Of a stretch of DNA of 19,655 nt, positions 13,693 through 19,655 are shown piece after piece. Both the position numbers and the translations under genes were made by a program. The notes under the pieces are model-generated. The model saw only the letters and a program-made list of their open reading frames with translations. It did no database searches and was not told the DNA's origin. The first letter of the stretch is position 1, and each line of letters begins with the position of its first letter. This DNA comes from DASSBR01 sp035708085 (GTDB taxonomy: Bacteria > Pseudomonadota > Gammaproteobacteria > Natronospirales > DASSBR01): the NCBI GenBank assembly GCA_035708085.1, contig DASSTE010000052.1:1-19655 (forward strand), given 5' to 3'.

Positions 13693-15120
13693 TTATGAGC
13701 CGACGCGCATTAGCTTCATGCTGTTGGTGCCGCCGCTGACGCCGGTCATGTCGCCCTTGGTGAAGATCGCAATGTCGCCCGGCTCGACGTCGCCCAGCCG
13801 TTCCAGTTCTTCGGCCGCGGCCTGCAGCACGCGGTCGGGGTTGCCGTGGGTCACGTCAAAGCGCACGGGATAGACGCCGCGGTACAAGGTCACGCGACAG
13901 CGGGTGCTGTCGTGGCGCGTCATCGCGTAAATCGGAATGCCCGAGCGCACCCGCGACATCCACAGCGCCGTCGAGCCGGATTCGGTCAGCGCGACGATCG
14001 CCTTCGCACCAACGTGGTTGGCCGTGTACATCGCCGCCATCGCAATCGCCTCGTCGATACGCTCGATCTTCGCCTCGCGCCGCCGCCGCGACAGCGGCGA
14101 CATGCGCTGCGACTCGGCACCGACACAAACGCGCGCCATCGCCTCGACCACCTTCACCGGGTACTTGCCGGCCGCAGTTTCGGCCGACAGCATGACCACA
14201 TCGGTGCCGTCGATGACGGCGTTGGCCACGTCGAGCACCTCCGCACGCGTCGGGATCGGCGACGAAATCATCGACTCCATCATTTGCGTGGCGACGATCG
14301 CAACACGGTTCATGTCGCGCGTCATGCTGATGATGCGCTTTTGTTCACCGGGCAGTTCGGCATCGCCGATTTCGACCCCCAGGTCGCCGCGCGCGATCAT
14401 CACCGCGTCGCTGGCGCGGATGATTTCTTCGACGTTGGCGATCGCCTCGCTGCGTTCGATTTTTGCAATGATACCGGCGTCGCCGCCCGCTTCGCGCAGC
14501 AGCTTGCGCGCGAGTTCAATATCCGCCGCCTCGCGCGGAAACGACACGGCGAGGTAATCGGCGCCCAGTTCGGCAGCCGTCTTGATGTCGCGCAGGTCCT
14601 TGTCCGTCAGCGCTTTGGCGGAGAGCCCGCCGCCCGCCCGGTTGATGCCCTTGTGGTCCGACAGCGGCCCGCCGCTTTCGACCCGGCAGACAATGCGCGG
14701 GCCGTCGACGCGCTGCACGATCACGGTAATCTGGCCGTCGTTGAGCAGCAGCCGGTCGCCCTCGTGGACGTCCCCGGGCAGTGTCTTGTAGGTGATGCCG
14801 ACGCGATGCTCGTCGCCGGCATCGTCCGGCAGCTCCGCGTCGAGCGTGAACTCGGCGCCGTCGGCGAGCATGACAGGGCCCGCCGCAAAGTTCTCGATGC
14901 GGATTTTCGGCCCCTGCAGGTCGGCGATGACGCCGACATCCTTGCCGACCTTGGCAGCCGCCGCGCGCACCGCCTTGACGCGCCGGGCGTGCTCGTCGGC
15001 GGTGCCGTGCGAAAAGTTGAGGCGGACGGCATCTACGCCGGCGCGAATCATGCTTTCGAGCACGTGCGGCGGATCGGAGGCGGGGCCGAGGGTGGCGAGG
15101 ATTTTTGTGCGTCTTGCCAT
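13693..15120 (-). CDS. pyk: Pyruvate kinase
   Basis: Pyruvate kinase makes pyruvate and ATP from PEP and ADP. The 475-residue protein is of normal length with an intact active site: RLNFSHG (R33, N35), the lysine and magnesium ligands in IIAKIE (K220, E222), IARGDLGVEI (D246), and MMESMISSPIPTRAEVLDVANAVIDGTD. The lid B domain (about 70-170) and the C-terminal regulatory domain (from about 350) are present. ATG 15120 has GGAAGG nine bases upstream. The product is about as long as the E. coli PykA and PykF enzymes, but I cannot assign the isoform safely. It is the last gene of tkt-gap-pgk-pyk, 60 bases after pgk with no terminator in between. Confidence 0.96.
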   Translation of the reverse strand: MARRTKILATLGPASDPPHVLESMIRAGVDAVRLNFSHGTADEHARRVKAVRAAAAKVGKDVGVIADLQGPKIRIENFAAGPVMLADGAEFTLDAELPDDAGDEHRVGITYKTLPGDVHEGDRLLLNDGQITVIVQRVDGPRIVCRVESGGPLSDHKGINRAGGGLSAKALTDKDLRDIKTAAELGADYLAVSFPREAADIELARKLLREAGGDAGIIAKIERSEAIANVEEIIRASDAVMIARGDLGVEIGDAELPGEQKRIISMTRDMNRVAIVATQMMESMISSPIPTRAEVLDVANAVIDGTDVVMLSAETAAGKYPVKVVEAMARVCVGAESQRMSPLSRRRREAKIERIDEAIAMAAMYTANHVGAKAIVALTESGSTALWMSRVRSGIPIYAMTRHDSTRCRVTLYRGVYPVRFDVTHGNPDRVLQAAAEELERLGDVEPGDIAIFTKGDMTGVSGGTNSMKLMRVGS

Positions 15121-15180
15121 ATAAGTGAGCCTTCCGAGGCGATATTGCCGGCTTCTTGAAAGAGCGGATTGCGCCTTAGT

Positions 15181-16383
15181 CTAGCGCGCTGCCGCGGTTT
15201 CCTGAAACCTGGATTCCAGCATCGCGACGGCCGGCAGGGTTTTGCCTTCCAGAAATTCGAGGAATGCGCCGCCGCCGGTCGAGACGTAGGACACCTCGCC
15301 GGCGATGTCGTACTTGTCGAGCGCGGCGAGCGTGTCGCCGCCGCCCGCGATCGAGAACGCGTCGCTCGCCGCGACCGCTTCGGCCAGCGCACGCGTGCCG
15401 CCGCCGAACTGGTCGTATTCGAACACGCCGAGCGGCCCGTTCCAGATGATCGTGCCGGCTTCGGCAATCTGCCCGGCCAACGCCTCGGCCGTCTTCGGCC
15501 CCACGTCGAGAATCATCTCGTCGGCGCCGACCGCGTCAATGTCACGCACAACCGCCTCGGCATCGGCAGCGAACTCCGTCGCGACCACCACGTCGGTCGG
15601 CAGCGGAATGTCGATACCGCGATGGCGGGCGTGCTCGAGCAGGCCGCGCGCTTCATCGACGAGGTCCGGCTCGTACAGCGACTTGCCCACGTCGTGACCG
15701 GTTGCCGCGATAAACGTATTGGCGATACCGCCGCCGACGATCAGCTTGTTCACCTTGCCGAGCAGGGTTTCGAGCACCGTCAGCTTGGTCGAGACCTTGG
15801 CGCCGCCGACGATCGCGACCAGCGGCCGTGCCGGGTCGGCCAGCGCGCGGCCGAGCGCGTCCAGTTCGGCGGTCAGCAGCGGACCCGCGCAGGCGACCGG
15901 CGCAAATCTGGCCACCCCGTGGGTGGAGGCCTGGGCACGATGCGCGGTGCCGAATGCGTCCATCACGTAAATGTCGCACAGCGCCGCCATTTTCCGCGCC
16001 AGCGCATCGTCGTCTTCCTTTTCGCCGGGCAGGAAACGGACGTTCTCCGCCAGCACGATTTCGCCGCGCTCGATCTCGACGCCGTCGATCCAATCCGGCG
16101 CGAGGCGCACCGGTGCATCCAGCATTTCGCTCAGCCGCTCGGCCACCGGCTGCATCGAAAATTTCGCCTCGAACTCGCCTGCCTTCGGCCGGCCGAGATG
16201 CGACACCAGCAACAGTTTCGCGCCAGCCTCGCGCGCGGCGCGAATCGTCGGCAGTGCCGCGCGCAGCCGGGCGTCATTCGCCACCTTGCCATCGTCGCCG
16301 ATCGGCACGTTCAGGTCCTCGCGAATCAAAACGCGGCGGTCCGCGAGGTCCAGGTCGGTCATCTTCAAAAGCGATAGCGACAT
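15181..16383 (-). CDS. pgk: Phosphoglycerate kinase
   Basis: Pgk transfers phosphate between 1,3-bisphosphoglycerate and ADP in glycolysis and gluconeogenesis. The 400-residue protein has the N-terminal substrate site REDLNVP (D23, N25), SHLGRP, AENVRFLPGE, the hinge VGGAKVSTKL, the nucleotide-domain NGPLGVFE and the GGGDT loop near the C-terminus. I start at ATG 16383 (MSLSLLKMTDLDLADRRV) by analogy with E. coli Pgk, whose N-terminus is MSVIKMTDLDLA; no Shine-Dalgarno is visible. A second ATG at 16362 is a possible alternative. The frame is open up to a GTG at 16458 but that part would translate the repeat array in the gap-pgk spacer and is rejected. Confidence 0.95.
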   Translation of the reverse strand: MSLSLLKMTDLDLADRRVLIREDLNVPIGDDGKVANDARLRAALPTIRAAREAGAKLLLVSHLGRPKAGEFEAKFSMQPVAERLSEMLDAPVRLAPDWIDGVEIERGEIVLAENVRFLPGEKEDDDALARKMAALCDIYVMDAFGTAHRAQASTHGVARFAPVACAGPLLTAELDALGRALADPARPLVAIVGGAKVSTKLTVLETLLGKVNKLIVGGGIANTFIAATGHDVGKSLYEPDLVDEARGLLEHARHRGIDIPLPTDVVVATEFAADAEAVVRDIDAVGADEMILDVGPKTAEALAGQIAEAGTIIWNGPLGVFEYDQFGGGTRALAEAVAASDAFSIAGGGDTLAALDKYDIAGEVSYVSTGGGAFLEFLEGKTLPAVAMLESRFQETAAAR

Positions 16384-16396
16384 TTGGGCAGCCGAT

Positions 16397-16477
16397 TGAG
16401 TAGCTAGGACTGAGTAGCTAGGACTGAGTCGTGCTTCTCCATACTCAGTCCTAGCCACCAGGTACTCAGCACTAGGC
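16397..16477. repeat. CTAG-containing direct and inverted repeat array in the gap-pgk spacer
   Basis: A 14-base unit TGAGTAGCTAGGAC occurs twice in tandem (16397-16410, 16411-16424), with a third partial TGAGT after it. ACTCAGTCCTAGC (16443-16455) is the exact reverse complement of 16417-16429, giving a 13-bp stem with a 13-base loop. It can pair alternatively with 16403-16415. A fourth, diverged inverted copy (TACTCAG then CTAG, 16463-16475) runs into the gap stop codon. Four CTAG tetramers occur in under 80 bases. On the mRNA it would lie between gap and pgk, so it may set mRNA stability or processing, or belong to a dispersed REP-like repeat family. Confidence 0.85.
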
Positions 16478-17485
16478 GTTAAGCGCGGCGATCGTGGTGT
16501 CGATCATGCGGTTCGAGAAACCCCACTCGTTGTCGTACCACGAGCAGGCCTTCACCAGCTTGCCGTCCGGGCTGATCTTGGTCATCGTCGCATCGTAGAT
16601 CGACGACAGCGGGTTGTGGTTGTAGTCACTCGATACGAGCAGTTCCTCGGTGTAGCCGAGCACGCCCTTGAGCGGACCTTCGGCGGCTGCCTTCATCACG
16701 CGATCGATTTCTTCCTTGCTGGTGGCGCGCTCGGTGCTGATGGTCAGATCGACGATCGACACGTTGATCGTCGGCACGCGCATCGCGTAGCCATCGAGCT
16801 TGCCGTCGAGTTCCGGCAGCACCAGGCCGATGGCCGCGGCGGCGCCCGTCTTGGTCGGAATCTGCGACTGCGTCGCGGAGCGCGCGCGGCGGATGTCCTT
16901 GTGATAAACGTCGGTCAGCACCTGGTCGTTGGTGTAGGAATGGATCGTGACCATCAGGCCGGCGACAATGCCGACGCTGTCGTTCAGCACCTTGGCGAAC
17001 GGCGCGAGACAATTGGTCGTGCACGAGGCATTGGAGATGATCGTGTCGCTCGCCTTGAGCGCCTGGTGGTTGACGCCGTAGACGACGGTCGCGTCCACGT
17101 CCTTGCCGGCCGGCGCGGAAATCAGCACCTTCTTCGCGCCGCCTTTAAGATGCGCGCTCGCCTTCTCACGGCTCGCAAACAGGCCGGTGCATTCGAGCAC
17201 CGCGTCGATACCCATATCGCCCCACGGCAGCTTCGACGGATCGCGCTCGGCCAGCACCTTGATGTGATCGCCATTGACGACCAGATCGTCGCCCTCAACC
17301 TTCACCTCGCCCGGAAAGCGGCCGTGGGCGGTGTCGTAGCGCGTCAGGTGCGCGTTGGTCTCGGCGTTGCCGAGGTCGTTGATCGCGACAATCTTCAGGT
17401 CGTTCGCATGCCCGGACTCGTACAGCGCGCGCAGGATGTTGCGCCCGATGCGTCCGTATCCGTTGATTGCGATTTTCTTGGCCAT
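16472..17485 (-). CDS. gap: Glyceraldehyde-3-phosphate dehydrogenase, type I
   Basis: GAPDH converts glyceraldehyde 3-phosphate, NAD and phosphate to 1,3-bisphosphoglycerate. The 337-residue protein begins MAKKIAINGYGRIGRN with the Rossmann motif. Catalytic C155 sits in SNASCTTNCLAP and H182 in TIHSYTNDQ, followed by RRARSATQSQIPTKTGAA. N36-D37 after the second beta-strand favours NAD over NADP. I chose ATG 17485, five bases after the tkt stop, with GAGGT nine bases upstream; a TTG nine bases earlier is less likely. The TAG stop at 16474-16472 lies inside the last copy of the CTAG repeat array. The arrangement of the tkt-gap-pgk-pyk group fits a central-carbon operon. Confidence 0.96.
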   Translation of the reverse strand: MAKKIAINGYGRIGRNILRALYESGHANDLKIVAINDLGNAETNAHLTRYDTAHGRFPGEVKVEGDDLVVNGDHIKVLAERDPSKLPWGDMGIDAVLECTGLFASREKASAHLKGGAKKVLISAPAGKDVDATVVYGVNHQALKASDTIISNASCTTNCLAPFAKVLNDSVGIVAGLMVTIHSYTNDQVLTDVYHKDIRRARSATQSQIPTKTGAAAAIGLVLPELDGKLDGYAMRVPTINVSIVDLTISTERATSKEEIDRVMKAAAEGPLKGVLGYTEELLVSSDYNHNPLSSIYDATMTKISPDGKLVKACSWYDNEWGFSNRMIDTTIAALNA

Positions 17486-17490
17486 TCCTT

Positions 17491-19506
17491 TCAAACCTCG
17501 ATTTTATTTTCCGACAATAAGCTTTCCACCGCCGCGACCACGTGATCGACGGTGAATCCAAAGTGTTCGAACAGCACCGGCGCAGGGGCCGATTCGCCGT
17601 AGCGGTCGATGCCGATGACGCGGCCGCGCGTGCCGACGTAGCGGTACCAGCCGGCGGTGACGCCCGCCTCGACCGCGATGCGGCAGTCGCAGTCGCTTGG
17701 CAGGACCTGCTCACGGTACGCAGCGTCCTGGGCGTCGAAGACATCGGTGCTGGGCATCGATACGACGCGCGCCGCGATATCCCGGCGGCCCAGTTCCTGC
17801 GCCGCGGCCACGGCCAGCTGCACTTCCGAGCCGGTCGCGATCAGGATCGCGTCCGGCGCTTCGGGCGTGTCGACCAGTATATAGCCGCCGCGCCGGATGT
17901 CCGATAGTGCATCACCCTTGTGCGCCTGCTGCGGCACGTTCTGGCGCGTCAGCGCGAGCAGCGTCGGGCCATCGCGGCGCTCGATCGCAACTCGCCAGGC
18001 GACGGCGGTCTCGGCGGCGTCGGCCGGGCGCCAGACGCTCATGTTCGGCATCAGGCGCAGGCTCGCGACATGCTCGATCGGCTGGTGCGTCGGGCCGTCT
18101 TCGCCCAGGCCGATCGAATCGTGGGTCATCACGAAGATGCTGCCGATCCGCATCAGCGCGGCGAGGCGCAAGGCGTTGCGCGCGTAGTCGGAGAACGTCA
18201 GGAACGTGCCGCCGTAGGCGATAAAGCCGCCGTGCCCGGTCAAGCCATTTTCGATCGCCGCCATCGCGAACTCGCGCACACCGTAATGCAGGTAGTTGCC
18301 GGCGGCGTCGGTCGGGGTGATGGCCCGGGTACCCGACCAGTTGGTGTTGTTCGAACCGGTGAGGTCGGCCGAGCCGCCGATCAGCTCGGGCAGGCACGGC
18401 GCAATCGCCTCGATCGCCGCGGCCGAGGATTTGCGCGTCGCCTGGCCGGCCGTCATCGCGGCGGCGTCGGCAATCATTTTGTCGGCGCAGCCGCCCCAGT
18501 CGGCCGGCAGCCGCCCGGCGATCCGGCGCTCGAACTCAGCGGCGAGATCAGGATGCGCCTTGGCATAGGCGGCAAAGCGATCGCTCCACTCCTTCTGCAG
18601 CGCCTGGCCACGCTCACGCGCGTCCCACGCCGCGTAGATCTCCGGTGGAATATAAAAGGCCGGATGCGGCCAGTCGAGCCGCTCGCGCGTCGCGGCGATT
18701 TCGTCTTCGCCCAGCGCCTCGCCGTGGGCCTTGGCGGTGCCGGCGCGCGTCGGCGCGCCCCAGCCGATGACCGTCTTGCAGCAGATCAGCGTCGGCCGGT
18801 CGCTCTCGGCCTGCGCCGCCTTGATGGCCGCACGCACCGCGTCGCTGTCATGGCCGTCGACACCGGCCACCACATGCCAGCCATAGGCGCGGAAGCGCTC
18901 CGGCGTGTCGTCGCCAAACCAGGTTGCGACTTCGCCGTCGATGGAGATGCCGTTGTCGTCGTAAAAGCAGATCAGCTTGCCGAGCTTGAGCGTACCGGCG
19001 AGCGAGCAGGCTTCGTGCGACAGCCCTTCCATCAGGCAGCCGTCGCCCAGGAAAACATAGGTGTGATGATCGACGATCGCGTGGTTCGGCCGGTTGAAGC
19101 GCGCCGCCAGCAGCTTTTCCGCCAGCGCCATGCCGACCGCCGTGGCAATGCCCTGCCCCAGCGGCCCGGTCGTCGTCTCGACGCCTGGCGTGACGCCATA
19201 TTCCGGGTGTCCGGGCGTCATCGAGCCCAACTGGCGGAAGCGCTTGATCTCGTCGAGCGGCAGCGCATAGCCGGTCAGGTGCAGCAGCGAATACTGCAGC
19301 ATCGAGCCGTGACCGTTCGACAGCACAAAGCGGTCGCGGTCCGGCCAGCGCGGATCCACCGGATTGTGGCGCAGAAAGTCGCGCCACAGCACTTCGGCGA
19401 TATCGGCCATGCCCATCGGCATGCCCGGATGCCCGCAGGTGGCTTTCTGGACCGCATCCATGCTGAGCGCACGGATGGCATTGGCAAGTTCGCGGCGATC
19501 AGGCAT
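17491..19506 (-). CDS. tkt: Transketolase
   Basis: Transketolase moves two-carbon units between sugar phosphates in the pentose phosphate pathway using thiamine diphosphate. The 671-residue protein has the family length. Visible: H26 in KATCGHPGMPMG, H66 in SNGHGSMLQY, the ThDP/Mg motif LGDGCLMEG (G154-D155-G156) followed by YDDNGISIDG, the pyrimidine-domain GVREFAMAAIENGL with the cofactor-activating glutamate, and THDSIGLGEDGPTHQPIEH. ATG 19506 has GGGGAG five bases upstream. It is the first gene of the tkt-gap-pgk-pyk group, with gap following after only five bases, so the two are surely co-transcribed. No fba is next to this cluster. Confidence 0.97.
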   Translation of the reverse strand: MPDRRELANAIRALSMDAVQKATCGHPGMPMGMADIAEVLWRDFLRHNPVDPRWPDRDRFVLSNGHGSMLQYSLLHLTGYALPLDEIKRFRQLGSMTPGHPEYGVTPGVETTTGPLGQGIATAVGMALAEKLLAARFNRPNHAIVDHHTYVFLGDGCLMEGLSHEACSLAGTLKLGKLICFYDDNGISIDGEVATWFGDDTPERFRAYGWHVVAGVDGHDSDAVRAAIKAAQAESDRPTLICCKTVIGWGAPTRAGTAKAHGEALGEDEIAATRERLDWPHPAFYIPPEIYAAWDARERGQALQKEWSDRFAAYAKAHPDLAAEFERRIAGRLPADWGGCADKMIADAAAMTAGQATRKSSAAAIEAIAPCLPELIGGSADLTGSNNTNWSGTRAITPTDAAGNYLHYGVREFAMAAIENGLTGHGGFIAYGGTFLTFSDYARNALRLAALMRIGSIFVMTHDSIGLGEDGPTHQPIEHVASLRLMPNMSVWRPADAAETAVAWRVAIERRDGPTLLALTRQNVPQQAHKGDALSDIRRGGYILVDTPEAPDAILIATGSEVQLAVAAAQELGRRDIAARVVSMPSTDVFDAQDAAYREQVLPSDCDCRIAVEAGVTAGWYRYVGTRGRVIGIDRYGESAPAPVLFEHFGFTVDHVVAAVESLLSENKIEV

Positions 19507-19655
19507 GGTGGCTCCCCGGTGTGAGCCGCGTATTTTCGCCGATTCCTTGCAGTCAGAGCAAACTGTTCAATCCGCTCTACGATCCAATCTGAAATACCGT
19601 CGGCGACACCCGACGGCCAGCAGGATCCAAACAAACATCATCGGGCCAGTTGCGC
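19507..19655 (-). other. Region upstream of tkt with a 7-bp stem-loop; possible end of an unseen gene
   Basis: This 149-base end piece has no identifiable gene. On the minus strand one frame is open from the edge to a TAG at 19579-19577 (about 25 codons) and another to a TGA shortly beyond it; either could be the 3' end of a gene to the right, but neither is recognisable. CCGTCGG (19597-19603) and CCGACGG (19610-19616) form a perfect 7-bp stem with a six-base loop and no T-tract on either side. TTGAAC, 17 bases before AGGAAT on the minus strand, is a poor promoter match for tkt. Confidence 0.35.

Noticed and set aside
16384..16458. N-terminal extension of Pgk from a GTG at 16458
   Set aside because: The extra 25 residues would be encoded by the CTAG repeat array, and the family N-terminus aligns with ATG 16383.
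16441..16477. Resemblance of CTCAGTCCTAG...GTACTCAGCACTAG to the common synthetic constitutive promoter series
   Set aside because: The -35 TTGAC element and a proper -10 at the right distance are missing, and the similarity is confined to the repeat core. It looks like chance, not a vector sequence.
17920..19524. 534-codon + strand frame opposite tkt
   Set aside because: Antisense shadow of transketolase. It runs past the tkt start codon without any sign of its own ribosome site or domain.

Overview
The window is a gene-dense, high-GC stretch of chromosome from a Gram-negative bacterium, almost certainly a gammaproteobacterium. The + strand carries the typical gammaproteobacterial order kdsD-kdsC-lptC-lptA-lptB-rpoN-hpf-ptsN-rapZ, and several proteins are of gammaproteobacterial type: a short HPF, an IbaG next to MurA, and a KdsD with SIS and two CBS domains. 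The genus cannot be named from sequence reading alone. There is no RNA gene, insertion sequence, phage gene or CRISPR array, and no gene-free stretch over 300 bases.

Left part (1-7866): on the minus strand, ibaG overlaps the start of murA, which runs off the left edge. Divergent from them is a tightly packed + strand operon. KdsD and KdsC supply Kdo precursor for lipopolysaccharide. LptC, LptA and LptB are parts of the LPS export bridge. RpoN, HPF, EIIA-Ntr and RapZ are regulators (sigma-54, ribosome hibernation, nitrogen PTS, control of amino-sugar synthesis). Many genes overlap by 1-29 bases. A strong stem-loop lies between hpf and ptsN.

Middle part (7867-13616): an accessory block. A cytoplasmic patatin-like lipase is convergent with rapZ with no spacer. 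It diverges from an orphan ParA-type ATPase across an 85-base gap holding a perfect inverted repeat. The ATPase gene runs tail to tail into a membrane-anchored penicillin-acylase-family Ntn hydrolase gene, with an 86-base overlap. Next come two tandem genes for small exported proteins that are paralogous and each internally duplicated; each is followed by its own textbook intrinsic terminator. I do not recognise their family, and they are the most likely undescribed element here.

Right part (13693-19506): a minus-strand central-carbon cluster transcribed tkt-gap-pgk-pyk (transketolase and lower glycolysis). The gap-pgk spacer contains a striking array of CTAG-containing direct and inverted repeats able to form a 13-bp stem. 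The last 149 bases are the region upstream of tkt.
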